This document shows, piece by piece, positions 6,055-14,899 of a DNA stretch of 22,120 nucleotides. The position numbers were made by a program, and so were the translations under genes. The stretch is from contig JAZNQN010000018.1 in assembly GCA_045590195.1 (NCBI GenBank), positions 1 through 22,120 of the forward strand, in the 5' to 3' direction. This DNA comes from JAZNQN01 sp045590195 (GTDB lineage: Bacteria > Bacillota > Clostridia > UMGS1883 > UMGS1540). The stretch's first letter is position 1, and each line of letters begins with the position of its first letter. The notes beneath the pieces were generated by a model. It was given only the letters and a program-made list of their open reading frames with translations, was not told the origin of the DNA and did not search any database.

Positions 6055-7476
6055 TTATTTTAAGTTTTTCAAAATATCAAGCAGATATTCGAAAGTTTTT
6101 TCTGTTGACGAAATTGAAAGGCGTTCGGCAGTTGTATGAATATCATACATATCAGGGCCAAGAGAAATGCAATCAAAATCTTTTATTTTCGAAGCAAAAA
6201 CGCCACATTCAAGGCCTGCGTGAATTACCTCTTTTTTAGGAGTGTAGCCAAACTTTTGTTCAAAAACTCTTACGCATACTTCCTGAAGAGAAGAGTTTTC
6301 TTTATATTCCCAGGGCGGATAATAGCCCGAATTTTCTCCTCTGCTACCAAGCCCTGATGCAAAGTTACACATTTTTTCCTGCAAAGCTGAAAGCGACGAC
6401 GCCTTATTGCTTCGAAGGGTAAAATGCGCCATAATGCTTTCCTCTTCTGTTTTTAAAATGCCGAGATTCAGCGACGTTTCAGGAAGATTTTCTATATTTG
6501 AACTCATTTCAATAACGCCGTTTGGAGCACAGGTTAAAAGAAATATAAGTTTTTCTTTGGCCTCGCTGCATAAAACTTCAAAATTTCCTTCGCCAAGCGA
6601 AGAAATTGACACCTGAAATCCGCTTTCACAGCCTGAAATTTCTTTTTTCACGGTTTCAAATATTTTTTCTGCCTCACTTGTAAAGCTTTCCTCATTTTCT
6701 ATAACCAATGTAGCCACGCACGATGAAGGAATTACATTCCCCTTATCGCCGCCGCAAATTTCACAAATTTCAAATTTTGAAACGCTTTTAAGGTGGTTTA
6801 AAATTCTGCCCATTAAAATGTTTGCATTGTGCCTGCATTTATTTATATCAACGCCGCTATGGCCGCCTAAAAGGCCGCTTATGTTTATGCTTATTCTTTT
6901 TCCAAAAGCCACCCTTCTTTCAAAGGGAATGTTTATTTTAAAATCGCTTCCGCCTGCACAGGAAACAGTTAAAACACCCATTTCCTCAGAGTCGAGGTTT
7001 ATCATGCGCTTGCCTTTTATATTTTCAAAATCAAGTGCCGCAGCGCCGAGCATTCCAACCTCTTCGTCGGTTGTAAACACGGCTTCAATTGGCGGATGGG
7101 CTACATCTTCGCTTTCTAAAAATGCCATTATCATTGCAACCGCAATGCCGTTATCAGCTCCCAAAGTTGTGCCTTTTGCCTTTATAAAATCGCCATCAAC
7201 ATACGGAGTTATGGCATCTTTTTCAAAATCAATATTTACGCCCTGCTCCCTTTGGCAAACCATATCAAGATGACCTTGCAAAATTACAGGCTCCGCATTT
7301 TCAAGGCCTTTGGTACCGCTTTTATAAATAATAACATTATTTGCCGCATCCTTTATGGCTTTAAGAGAATTATCCCTTGCAAATTCAAGGCAGAATTCAC
7401 TTATTACGCCCATATTTCCCGAGCCGTGAGGAATTGCACAAATTTTATTAAAATAATCAAAAACTTTTTCTGTCAT
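6055..7476 (-). CDS. pepD: Aminoacyl-histidine dipeptidase (M20 family, PepD)
   Basis: A 473-residue cytoplasmic zinc dipeptidase that splits Xaa-His and other dipeptides. Visible metal and catalytic residues are His69 and Asp71 (GHLDM), Asp108 (LGADNG), the pair Glu138-Glu139 (TTDEEVG), Asp162 (NLDSEE) and His447 near the end (DIHTTAERL). The length and the lid domain between about 190 and 380 fit PepD. The start is the ATG at 7476 behind GGGTGATG; an earlier in-frame TTG at 7488 would bury the ribosome site. It lies 41 nt behind the OPT transporter gene on the same strand, so import and breakdown of small peptides are probably one operon. Confidence 0.93.
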   Translation of the reverse strand: MTEKVFDYFNKICAIPHGSGNMGVISEFCLEFARDNSLKAIKDAANNVIIYKSGTKGLENAEPVILQGHLDMVCQREQGVNIDFEKDAITPYVDGDFIKAKGTTLGADNGIAVAMIMAFLESEDVAHPPIEAVFTTDEEVGMLGAAALDFENIKGKRMINLDSEEMGVLTVSCAGGSDFKINIPFERRVAFGKRISINISGLLGGHSGVDINKCRHNANILMGRILNHLKSVSKFEICEICGGDKGNVIPSSCVATLVIENEESFTSEAEKIFETVKKEISGCESGFQVSISSLGEGNFEVLCSEAKEKLIFLLTCAPNGVIEMSSNIENLPETSLNLGILKTEEESIMAHFTLRSNKASSLSALQEKMCNFASGLGSRGENSGYYPPWEYKENSSLQEVCVRVFEQKFGYTPKKEVIHAGLECGVFASKIKDFDCISLGPDMYDIHTTAERLSISSTEKTFEYLLDILKNLK

Positions 7477-7517
7477 AACATCACCCAAAATAATTATATT
7501 AAACTTACCACTTTAAG

Positions 7518-9350
7518 TCAAGCCTGTTTGCTTTCTTTTACCGATATCAAATAAATGCTTAAAACAAGCATAGAAAAAACTATAATCGCCCCTGCATTTC
7601 CCATAGTAAAATCAAGCGCAATATCCGCTCCTGCAATTGCCGCAACTGCTAAAATTATGCCAACTAACCCTTCGCCCGCAATAAGGCCCGAGGTATATAA
7701 AATTCCTCGCTCTACCGCATTTTTTCTCATTGTTTCATCTTTTTTTCTTTTTTCTGCAAAGTATCTTACCGCTCCGCCAAGGAAAATTGGAAGACTTAAA
7801 TGAATTGGCAAATAAAGCCCTATTGCAAACGGCAATACGGGAATTTTCAAAACCTCTGCCATAACTGAAAGAAAAACGCCGACAACTACCATTCCCCAAG
7901 GCAGGTTTCCGCCCATAACCCCTTCAACAACCATTTTCATAAGCATTGCCTGCGGGGCAGGAAGCTCGGCCGAGCCGTATCCCCACGCCTTGTTTAATAA
8001 ATACAAAACGCCGCTTATGGTAACCGCCGAAACCGCGGCACCTATAATTTCGCCAAGCTGTTGTTTTTTCGGCGTTGCACCGAGTAAAAATCCAGTTTTC
8101 AAATCCTGCGAGGTGTCGCCTGCCATTGCGGAAATTATACATATAACCGAGCCTATTATTATGGCCGAAATCATACCACCAATTCCTTCGTTGCCGGTAA
8201 TTTTCAAAAAGAAGGTGGCAATTAAAAGGGTTGCAATTGCCATACCCGAAACGGGGTTATTGGAGCTTCCCACAAGGCCCACCATTCGGGAGGATACCGT
8301 TGCAAAGAAAAAGCCGAACAAAACTATTATAAGTGCACCGAAAAAGTTTACGGGTATCTGGGGCGAAAGCCACATAACGAGAGCCACTGCCAAAATTCCG
8401 CCAAGTACCCATTTCATTGAAATATCTTCGCTTACTTCGCCCTTTTGCTTAAAAGCGGAAAAAGCTTTTCCAAAGGTATTTACAATAAGCGGCAAACTTT
8501 TTAAAAGGCTTATTATTCCACCTGCCGCAACTGCACCTGCACCGATGTATCTCATATAGTTTCGCCATATTTCCCATGAATCCATTGAAGATATGGGGGC
8601 GTTTGACGGAAAAAGAATATTATCTCCCCCAAATAGAGAAATAATTGGCATTATGGAAAGCCAGGCAACTATTCCCCCTGCAAAAAGATAAGATGAAATT
8701 TTTATTCCGCATATATACCCAACCCCTGCAAGAGCAGGCAAGGTATCGGCACCTATCCCTGCGCCTTTGTAGCCTTTTATACTGAAATGTACCTGGCTTG
8801 GGAAAAGCTTTAAGCCGTCGGCAAAGAATTTATAAACAGCCGAAACACCAAGCCCCCACAAAACATTTTTCGATTTTTCGCCGCCCTCTTCCCCTGCTGA
8901 TAAAACCTTTGCGCAGGCTCGCCCTTCGGGATAAGGCAGAGAGTTATGTTCTTTTACAATAAGGGCATTTCTCAGCGGCACCATAAACAAAACCCCTAAA
9001 ATTCCGCCGCAAAGTGCAATAAGGGTTATGCTTAAAAAGGAAGGCTCTCCTGCCGCACCTTCGTTTGCCCACATAAAAAGGGCAGGCATTGTAAAAATTG
9101 CTCCTGCCGCAAGGGATTCGCCTGCCGAGCCAATTGTTTGAACAATATTGTTTTCTAAAATTGATTCTCTTTTTAAAAGCACCCTCAAAACGCCCATAGA
9201 TACTACGGCCGCAGGAATTGATGCCGAAACTGTCATTCCAACACGAAGCCCTAAATATGCATTTGCACCGCCAAAGAGAACTGCCATAAGTATTCCCGCA
9301 ATTATGCTTACAGGGGTAAATTCCACCTTTTTCAATTCGTTATTTTTCAA
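7518..9350 (-). CDS. OPT family oligopeptide transporter
   Basis: A 610-residue polytopic membrane protein of the OPT family, which imports small peptides (or metal chelates in the YSL branch) driven by the proton gradient. Family blocks are clear: LPYPEGRACAKVL (138-150), GLVGSSNNPVSGM (358-370) and GDTSQDLKTG followed by FLLGATPKKQQ (411-431). About 14-16 hydrophobic segments run through its length. The start is a TTG at 9350 with AAGAGG 8 nt upstream; the first internal ATG would remove the first conserved membrane segment. It is followed by pepD on the same strand and is divergent from an alanine/glycine-type symporter. Peptide import is inferred from this context. Confidence 0.93.
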   Translation of the reverse strand: MKNNELKKVEFTPVSIIAGILMAVLFGGANAYLGLRVGMTVSASIPAAVVSMGVLRVLLKRESILENNIVQTIGSAGESLAAGAIFTMPALFMWANEGAAGEPSFLSITLIALCGGILGVLFMVPLRNALIVKEHNSLPYPEGRACAKVLSAGEEGGEKSKNVLWGLGVSAVYKFFADGLKLFPSQVHFSIKGYKGAGIGADTLPALAGVGYICGIKISSYLFAGGIVAWLSIMPIISLFGGDNILFPSNAPISSMDSWEIWRNYMRYIGAGAVAAGGIISLLKSLPLIVNTFGKAFSAFKQKGEVSEDISMKWVLGGILAVALVMWLSPQIPVNFFGALIIVLFGFFFATVSSRMVGLVGSSNNPVSGMAIATLLIATFFLKITGNEGIGGMISAIIIGSVICIISAMAGDTSQDLKTGFLLGATPKKQQLGEIIGAAVSAVTISGVLYLLNKAWGYGSAELPAPQAMLMKMVVEGVMGGNLPWGMVVVGVFLSVMAEVLKIPVLPFAIGLYLPIHLSLPIFLGGAVRYFAEKRKKDETMRKNAVERGILYTSGLIAGEGLVGIILAVAAIAGADIALDFTMGNAGAIIVFSMLVLSIYLISVKESKQA

Positions 9351-9407
9351 GAATATAACCTCTTTTCCCGTAATAATTTGTACAGAGCAGTTTTTTGTAA
9401 ATGTATT

Positions 9408-9436
9408 TTGTGCAAATTACGGAAATTTATTATAAA
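9408..9436 (+). promoter_or_regulatory. Candidate promoter of the AGCS symporter gene
   Basis: TTGTGC (9408-9413), a 17-nt spacer and TATAAA (9431-9436) lie in the 100-bp divergent gap between the OPT and symporter genes. No clear minus-strand promoter for the OPT gene stood out. Confidence 0.5.
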
Positions 9437-9450
9437 AGCGGGGAAAATAA

Positions 9451-10788
9451 ATGAATATTAAAGAAATAAACGATGCACTTTTAAATATTTTATGGGGAAA
9501 ACCTATGCTTTTTTTAATTATGGGCACAGGAATTTTTTTAAGCCTTCGAACACGTTTTTTTCATATTCGCTATGCAAAGCATATTTTTATAAAAACTTTT
9601 TTATCGCTTTTTAAGAAAAAAGAAAAAACAAATGACGAAAATAAAATAACCCCCCTCCAGTCGCTTTCATGCGCACTTGCATCAACCCTTGGAACAGGTA
9701 ATATTACGGGCGTTGCGGCTGCAATAGCAGTTGGCGGGGCGGGAACAATATTCTGGATGTGGCTCTCTGCCATATTCGGAATGATTACAAAATACGCCGA
9801 ATATGTTTTAAGCGTTCATTTTCGCCAAAAAAATGGCGGCGGAGCTATGTACTATTTAAAATACGGCCTTCAGAAAAACTGCCTTTTAAGCCCTTTGGCA
9901 AAGCCGCTTTCCTGTGCTTTTTCGCTTTTTTGCCTTCTGGCATCATTTGGCGTTGGCAATATGGTTCAGATAAATTCTGTTTCGAATATGCTTGAAAGCG
10001 TTTGGCATATTCCACATTTGTACACGGGAATTTTTGTATCTGTTTTGGTTTTAATTATAATTTTAAAGGGTACATCTTCTATTGTAAAGGTTACCGAGCG
10101 GCTTATTCCTTTTATGTCGGTTTTGTATACGGGGGCCTGCCTTGTAGTTATAATTTTGCACCTGCCGCATCTTCCCATAGTTTTTAAAACAATTTTTGAG
10201 GAAGCCTTCGGCATTCGCGCTGTGGCGGGCTTTTCGCTTTTTGAAATAATAACCCTGGGCTTTAAGAGAGGAATTTTTTCAAACGAGGCAGGCCTTGGCG
10301 CTTCAACAATTGTTCACGGTCAGGCCGATGCAAAAAGCCCTGCCGAGCAGGGTATGTGGGGAATATTTGAAGTGTTTTTCGATACAATAGTAAGCTGTAC
10401 TCTTACGGCTTTTGCAATTTTGTCGAGCCAGAGGGTGCTTTCAGGGGATACAATTTATCTTTTAACTGGTACCTTTGCAAGCGTTTTCGGCAAATATTCA
10501 GGGGCATTTTTGGCAGTAGTTATGTCGCTTTTTGCGTTTTCAACAATAATAGGCTGGTCGTTTTACGGAATAAAATCGGCACAGTTTTTGTGGCACGGCA
10601 AATATGTTACCCTTTATAAAATAATTTATGCCCTTTTAATAATACCCGGTGCAACCCAAAGCCTTACTCTCGTTTGGGAAATATCAGACTCTTTAAACGC
10701 CCTTATGGCAATTCCAAATCTTTTGGGAGTTTTGGCGCTTTCGGGCACTGTTTCGAAAATTACTGATAAATATATTAAAGAGATGTAG
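9451..10788 (+). CDS. Sodium:alanine/glycine symporter (AGCS family)
   Basis: A 445-residue inner-membrane symporter that takes up alanine, glycine or a similar small amino acid with sodium. The family signature region lies at residues 81-118 (GTGNITGVAAAIAVGGAGTI, then FWMWLSAIFGMITKYAE). The second hallmark, FSNEAGLGAST, lies near 275-285. About ten or eleven hydrophobic segments are present and the length is usual for the family. A GGGG-AAAATAA site precedes the ATG. It is divergent from the OPT-pepD operon, giving a block for peptides and amino acids. Its last three codons and stop form the left arm of a palindromic terminator shared with the biotin ligase gene. Confidence 0.93.
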   Translation: MNIKEINDALLNILWGKPMLFLIMGTGIFLSLRTRFFHIRYAKHIFIKTFLSLFKKKEKTNDENKITPLQSLSCALASTLGTGNITGVAAAIAVGGAGTIFWMWLSAIFGMITKYAEYVLSVHFRQKNGGGAMYYLKYGLQKNCLLSPLAKPLSCAFSLFCLLASFGVGNMVQINSVSNMLESVWHIPHLYTGIFVSVLVLIIILKGTSSIVKVTERLIPFMSVLYTGACLVVIILHLPHLPIVFKTIFEEAFGIRAVAGFSLFEIITLGFKRGIFSNEAGLGASTIVHGQADAKSPAEQGMWGIFEVFFDTIVSCTLTAFAILSSQRVLSGDTIYLLTGTFASVFGKYSGAFLAVVMSLFAFSTIIGWSFYGIKSAQFLWHGKYVTLYKIIYALLIIPGATQSLTLVWEISDSLNALMAIPNLLGVLALSGTVSKITDKYIKEM

Positions 10789-10803
10789 TTTCTACATCTC
10801 TTT
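10777..10803. terminator. Bidirectional terminator overlapping two convergent stop codons
   Basis: AAAGAGATGTAG (10777-10788) and CTACATCTCTTT (10792-10803) form a perfect 12-bp stem with a TTT loop. The left arm is the last codons and stop of the symporter; the right arm, read on the minus strand, is the last codons and stop of the biotin ligase. Confidence 0.85.
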
Positions 10804-11523
10804 AAATTTTATACTTATTTCCCCTGAGGATAATTTTTCAATCTCGCCATTATCTTTTTTTATAACAAGGTGGCTGTTTTCGTCAATTTCAATGGCGGTT
10901 GCCTCAAAACTGCCCCCGTTTTTAAAAACCACTATTCTTTTACCGCTCATAATGGAATTTTCGCGATATTCTTTGAGAAAACTGCGGCTTTCAAGTTTTT
11001 TATAATACTCATAAAAAATATCAAGTATTGTTTTTGGCAGCTTCGATTTAATAAGCGAAACATCTTCGCCTTCATCAAACAGCGCTCCTGCAATATTTTT
11101 AATATCATCAGGAAAACCACCCTCCGGCGGCAAAAGATTTATACCAATGCCAAGTATTACATAAAATTCGCCACCACGCACAACCGCTTCGCAAAGTATT
11201 CCGCAAACTTTTTTATTATCAAAATACAAATCGTTAACCCATTTTATGCCGCACTTTTTTTGGCAAAGCATATCTATTGCTTTAAGCACTGCAACGGCAG
11301 CCGCTTGAGTAATAAAGGTTGCCTCTTCTGCCTTTGGTTTTAAAAGAGCTGAAAAATAAACTCCCCCATCGGGCGAGAAAAAGCTTTTTCCGCTTCTTCC
11401 CCTGCCGCCTGTTTGCCGCTCTGAAACAACAACCACTCCCTCAGGCGCATTTTCTTTTATAAGCTCTCTTATATCTGTACTTGTAGACGTGGTTTCTTTT
11501 TTATAAATAAAATTATACTCCAT
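10792..11523 (-). CDS. birA: Biotin--[acetyl-CoA-carboxylase] ligase (monofunctional BirA)
   Basis: A 243-residue ligase that activates biotin with ATP and attaches it to the carrier lysine of carboxylases. The adenylate-binding loop GGRGRSGKSF is at residues 39-48 and the catalytic/biotin-site segment IKWVNDLYFDNKKVCGIL at 93-110; a small C-terminal domain follows. The N-terminal winged-helix domain of regulatory BirA is missing, so this is a group I ligase without repressor function. The ATG at 11523 follows AAGGAA, which overlaps the stop codon of the subtilase gene only 9 nt upstream; the two genes are surely co-transcribed. The last codons lie in the shared terminator. Confidence 0.94.
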   Translation of the reverse strand: MEYNFIYKKETTSTSTDIRELIKENAPEGVVVVSERQTGGRGRSGKSFFSPDGGVYFSALLKPKAEEATFITQAAAVAVLKAIDMLCQKKCGIKWVNDLYFDNKKVCGILCEAVVRGGEFYVILGIGINLLPPEGGFPDDIKNIAGALFDEGEDVSLIKSKLPKTILDIFYEYYKKLESRSFLKEYRENSIMSGKRIVVFKNGGSFEATAIEIDENSHLVIKKDNGEIEKLSSGEISIKFKEM

Positions 11524-11532
11524 AATAGTTCC

Positions 11533-12966
11533 TTATTTTTTTATTGTTTTGGTTATGCCGAGTATATCGCCCTCAAATATAAAAATGTTTTCACAGTTTT
11601 CAGGGCAAGTAATTTCCACGTGGCCAATTGTGCCGCCTTCGTCTTTTTTAAAGGAAAATTTATCAAGCCCGCCGTTTTCATTATAGGAAATTCCCATTGC
11701 ACCAAAAGTTTTTTTCTTTTTCGCAAAATCGAATACTCTCACGCTTGTACCATTTTCAGTTTCCTCTGTTGCAATTCCAATTTCAGCATCTAATATGCCA
11801 TATACTTCTTCCGTTTTCAAATTTGCCATTTTTCTGCCGTTTAAAAGGCCATGGCCGTAAGAAGTATCGTAGCCATCATCGCCCATATCGCTGCTTGTAA
11901 GCATTAAAACTCTTTCAAACATTTTATGGTTCATTTGCGGATGTTTTTCTACCATAAGCGCCGCCATAGCCGCAACAGTTGGTGCACTAAAACTTGTACC
12001 TGAATTTCCTACAACCGATGTGCCGGTGTTTGAAATGCTTACCATATAATCAGCATATGTAATTTGTCCGCTTGAATTTTTTAAAACGCATCCGCCCGGT
12101 GCCACAACGCAAACAGAATCGTTAACCTGAGAATAAGGTGCGTGTGTAATTTGGTTTTGTTCGTTTTTGTAAACCGCACCAACGCCAATAACATCTTCGT
12201 GTGCCGCGGGGTACATTTTTGTTGCCACGCCGTCGTTTCCTACGGCGGCAATTAAAATTGCTCCCTTTTCTATGGCATCTGCAATTCTCTCCTGCCAAAG
12301 TGCTTTGGCGTTTGAATCGTTTTCAATAACACTGGCTTTAACGCCAAGGCTCATATTTAAAATCTTGCAGTCAAATTCGTTTATAGCCGCATCAATGGCA
12401 TTTAAAACTGCCGAAGTTGGTGCGCCGTAACTTGTGCCGCTTTTTCTTACTGTTTGAAGTGGTACAATTTTAGCTTTTGGCGCAATACCTGCAATTCCCA
12501 TATTGTTCCACGCCGCCGCAATAATTCCGCTTACGAATGTGCCGTGGCCAACAGGGTCTGATGTATCGTTTACATCAGCCGCTCCTTCAACGCAGTTTTT
12601 GCCGGGCAAAAGGCAATGGGTAAGCTCGCCATAATCTGTAACGCCTGAATCTATTACCGCAATTTTAACATCTTTTCCATAAAGCTCCTCAGCCCACAGC
12701 GCATCTGCACCAACGGCCTCTAAATTCCATTGATAGCCTGAATAATACGGATCGCCCGGTGTGCCCAAAAGCTCTAGCGTATAATCAGGAATTATGTATT
12801 CAATTTCATTTTCTGCCCCGAAAAGTGCCATGGGTGCTTCGTCAACTACAACAAAATCGTCGCAGTTTTTATATTTTACAATGTATCCATCGTGTTCCGC
12901 TTCCTCGGCAAATGCGGGAATGCATATAAAAGATAAGGCCAATATAAGAGCAAATATTTTCTTCAT
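11533..12966 (-). CDS. Secreted subtilisin-like serine protease (S8 family)
   Basis: A 477-residue exported protease. Residues 1-20 are a signal peptide ending AFA before EEAEHD. Residues 27-68 look like a shortened I9-type propeptide (YIVKYK, EYIIPDYTLELLG). The catalytic domain shows Asp106 (AVIDSGV), His141 (GHGTFVSG), oxyanion Asn244 (GNDG) and Ser325 (GTSFSAP), all intact. The final 100 residues are a tail of unknown role without sortase or SLH motifs. The ATG at 12966 is preceded by GAGGTGA; a GTG start 9 nt upstream is less likely. A consensus promoter drives it and birA follows in the same transcript. It probably supplies peptides from outside proteins for the nearby peptide transporter, though this link is inference. 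Confidence 0.93.
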   Translation of the reverse strand: MKKIFALILALSFICIPAFAEEAEHDGYIVKYKNCDDFVVVDEAPMALFGAENEIEYIIPDYTLELLGTPGDPYYSGYQWNLEAVGADALWAEELYGKDVKIAVIDSGVTDYGELTHCLLPGKNCVEGAADVNDTSDPVGHGTFVSGIIAAAWNNMGIAGIAPKAKIVPLQTVRKSGTSYGAPTSAVLNAIDAAINEFDCKILNMSLGVKASVIENDSNAKALWQERIADAIEKGAILIAAVGNDGVATKMYPAAHEDVIGVGAVYKNEQNQITHAPYSQVNDSVCVVAPGGCVLKNSSGQITYADYMVSISNTGTSVVGNSGTSFSAPTVAAMAALMVEKHPQMNHKMFERVLMLTSSDMGDDGYDTSYGHGLLNGRKMANLKTEEVYGILDAEIGIATEETENGTSVRVFDFAKKKKTFGAMGISYNENGGLDKFSFKKDEGGTIGHVEITCPENCENIFIFEGDILGITKTIKK

Positions 12967-12992
12967 AAAAATCACCTCATAAACCTGATTAT

Positions 12993-13021
12993 ATTATACT
13001 TCATATTTTTTTTAATGTCAA
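12993..13021 (-). promoter_or_regulatory. Consensus promoter of the subtilase-birA operon
   Basis: Minus-strand TTGACA (13016-13021), a 17-nt spacer and TATAAT (12993-12998): a full consensus sigma-A promoter about 27 nt before the protease start. Confidence 0.85.
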
Positions 13022-13064
13022 CGATGCGGTTTTTTTATAAAAAATTATATTTTTTTCAAAAAAA

Positions 13065-13096
13065 GTATGTACATACGAAAAAAAATGTGATAAAAT
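13065..13096 (+). promoter_or_regulatory. purC promoter with a palindromic operator over the -35 box
   Basis: A perfect 12-bp palindrome, GTATGTACATAC (13065-13076), covers a -35-like TGTACA (13068-13073), which stands 17 nt from TAAAAT (13091-13096). A repressor bound there would block the polymerase. It does not resemble the Bacillus PurBox. Confidence 0.55.
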
Positions 13097-13126
13097 ATTT
13101 GCATTAAAAATAAAGGGGTGCTTAAT

Positions 13127-13810
13127 TTGAAAAAGATTTACGAAGGAAAAACAAAAGATGTATATTCACTTGAAAACGGCAATGTAATGCTCAAGTTTAA
13201 AGACGATTGCACCGGTAAAGACGGCGTTTTCGATCCTGGCGAAAACAGCGTTGGCCTTACTATCGAAGGTATTGGCAAAGCAAATTTACAAACATCAATT
13301 CTTTATTTCGAGCTTCTTAAAAAAGCAGGTATCAAAACTCACTACGTAAGTGCTGATATTGAAAACGCTACTATGGAAGTTTTGCCCGGCAAAGTTTTCG
13401 GCCACGGGCTTGAAGTTATTTGCCGCCTTGTTGCAACAGGAAGCTTTATCAGAAGATACGCCGAATATATTGAAGACGGAACAGTTCTTGAAGGCGGATA
13501 TGTTGAATGTACTTTCAAAAACGATGAAAAGGGCGATCCACTTGTTACCGGCGAAGGCCTTGCAGCTCTTGGCGTTATGAGCCCTGAAATGTTTGAAAGC
13601 ATGAAAAAACAAACTCTTGCTATTACAAAAATTGTTGCTGATGATTTAAAATCAATCGGGCTCGACCTTTGGGATATTAAATTTGAGTTTGGTTACAACA
13701 ATGATGAAGTTATTCTTATCGACGAAATTGCTTCAGGCAACATGCGCGTTTATAAAGACGGTAAAATTGTTGACCCTGTTGAGCTTACAAAACTTATCTT
13801 AAACAGATAA
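13127..13810 (+). CDS. purC: Phosphoribosylaminoimidazole-succinocarboxamide synthase (PurC)
   Basis: A 227-residue SAICAR synthetase that joins aspartate to CAIR with ATP in de novo purine synthesis. It opens with the family's KIYEGKTKDVY ATP-binding strand and contains KDDCTGKDG, EVICRLVATGSFIRRY, LIDEIASGNMRVYK and an LDLWDIKFEFG block. The length is normal. I prefer the TTG at 13127 behind AAAGGGG; starting at the upstream GTG (13118) would overlap the ribosome site. It is a solitary gene with its own promoter and terminator; the other pur genes must lie elsewhere. It makes a good anchor for placing the organism taxonomically. Confidence 0.96.
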   Translation: MKKIYEGKTKDVYSLENGNVMLKFKDDCTGKDGVFDPGENSVGLTIEGIGKANLQTSILYFELLKKAGIKTHYVSADIENATMEVLPGKVFGHGLEVICRLVATGSFIRRYAEYIEDGTVLEGGYVECTFKNDEKGDPLVTGEGLAALGVMSPEMFESMKKQTLAITKIVADDLKSIGLDLWDIKFEFGYNNDEVILIDEIASGNMRVYKDGKIVDPVELTKLILNR

Positions 13811-13827
13811 TTTCATAATTATAAAAC

Positions 13828-13855
13828 AAAGGAGCAGCTAAGGCTGCTCCTTTTG
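13828..13855. terminator. Terminator between purC and the convergent DMT gene
   Basis: GGAGCAGC (13831-13838) pairs with GCTGCTCC (13843-13850), extended by AAA/TTT, with a TAAG loop. T-rich tails on both strands make it fit to end both genes. Confidence 0.85.
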
Positions 13856-13862
13856 TTTTGCA

Positions 13863-14720
13863 CTAAATATTTAAAAATATTACCGATGCTATACCTAAAA
13901 TAAGACCAAGTATCTGATTTACCGAAAGCTTTTCTCTGTAAACTGTAAGCGCCATTATTGAAGTGAGCGTAATTGAACCACCCGAAATTACAGGAAACAT
14001 AAGCGACGCCGGCAATGTAAGTGCAAGAGATATAACAAGCAAATTTACAATGCCGTTTGCAACGCCACGTGCACCACCTGTAACTATACCTTTTTTAAAG
14101 TTCTTAAGCGGATTTTTTTCAAATATAAGCGAAAGTATTAAAGTAGCAACACAAACAATTAAAAGTGATACAATCATAAATTCGTTTTTGTACATTCCCG
14201 CCTGATTTACCTGTTGCATTTTCTGAACTATTGAGCAAACGCCGTTACCGATAAATGCTATCACAACAAATAAAATCCACCTGAGCGTAATTTTTTTATT
14301 TCTCTTGTCTTCGAAGTTAACGAGTATAAGTGCTGCCAAAAGAAGTATAAGACCAATGTATAAGAATGTTCCTGCTTCTTCTTTAAGTACCGCTATTCCG
14401 TAAAAAGTAGGAATAGTAAGCGATGATGATGTTATAAGTGCTGTAAGCGACATGGGGCCGTATTTAATTGCATAAATGGTCCCAACTATTGCACCGCCGT
14501 ATGTTATGGCAAAAAGTATTGCATAATTCAATGTTTTTCCCGTAAACTCAAATCTGCCACCTTCCGCAATAAACGAAATCACAAAAACAATTGTTGCAAA
14601 AAACACGGTTATTGCAGCAAACATAAGTGCACCTTCGCTTGTCTTTTTGCTATATTCCTTTGCACATATATTTTGTAAAGAAACGAATATAACTATCAGT
14701 AAAAGTGAAATGTATTCCAT
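13863..14720 (-). CDS. EamA-type drug/metabolite transporter (DMT superfamily)
   Basis: A 285-residue membrane protein with about ten hydrophobic helices arranged as two EamA-like halves (GGAIVGTIYAIKYGPMSLTA at the end of the first). The C-terminal block PVISGGSITLTSIMALTVYRE with KLSVNQILGLILGIASV is typical of DMT permeases. DMT proteins export or import metabolites, but neither substrate nor direction can be told here. A strong AGGAGG site lies 7 nt before the ATG at 14720. It is convergent with purC and divergent from the PocR-AraC regulator; the 180-bp gap would allow that regulator to control it. Confidence 0.85.
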   Translation of the reverse strand: MEYISLLLIVIFVSLQNICAKEYSKKTSEGALMFAAITVFFATIVFVISFIAEGGRFEFTGKTLNYAILFAITYGGAIVGTIYAIKYGPMSLTALITSSSLTIPTFYGIAVLKEEAGTFLYIGLILLLAALILVNFEDKRNKKITLRWILFVVIAFIGNGVCSIVQKMQQVNQAGMYKNEFMIVSLLIVCVATLILSLIFEKNPLKNFKKGIVTGGARGVANGIVNLLVISLALTLPASLMFPVISGGSITLTSIMALTVYREKLSVNQILGLILGIASVIFLNI

Positions 14721-14854
14721 AAATTTTCCTCCTATTCTTTCACTCTTAAAAGTTCTCTGTATAAGATTATATCACAATATACAGTTATAAAAAACCCATT
14801 ATGTTTCAAGATTTTTTAACTATATTCCGCGATGCCGAAAATTAATTTTATTTC

Positions 14855-14883
14855 TTGACAAAGTTTAACCTGTGAAGTATAAT
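14855..14883 (+). promoter_or_regulatory. Consensus promoter giving a very short leader for the PocR-AraC gene
   Basis: TTGACA (14855-14860), a 17-nt spacer and TATAAT (14878-14883). The expected transcript start near 14890 lies only about ten bases before the ATG at 14900, with GGTGAT at its very 5' end. Confidence 0.7.
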
Positions 14884-14899
14884 TTTTTTGGTGATTAAA

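Noticed and set aside
7990..8559. 189-residue open frame on the plus strand.
   Set aside because: It is antisense to the OPT transporter, has no ribosome site, and its composition reflects the opposite strand.
13022..13126. Purine riboswitch before purC.
   Set aside because: The leader is short and AT-rich, and no aptamer-like helices are visible.
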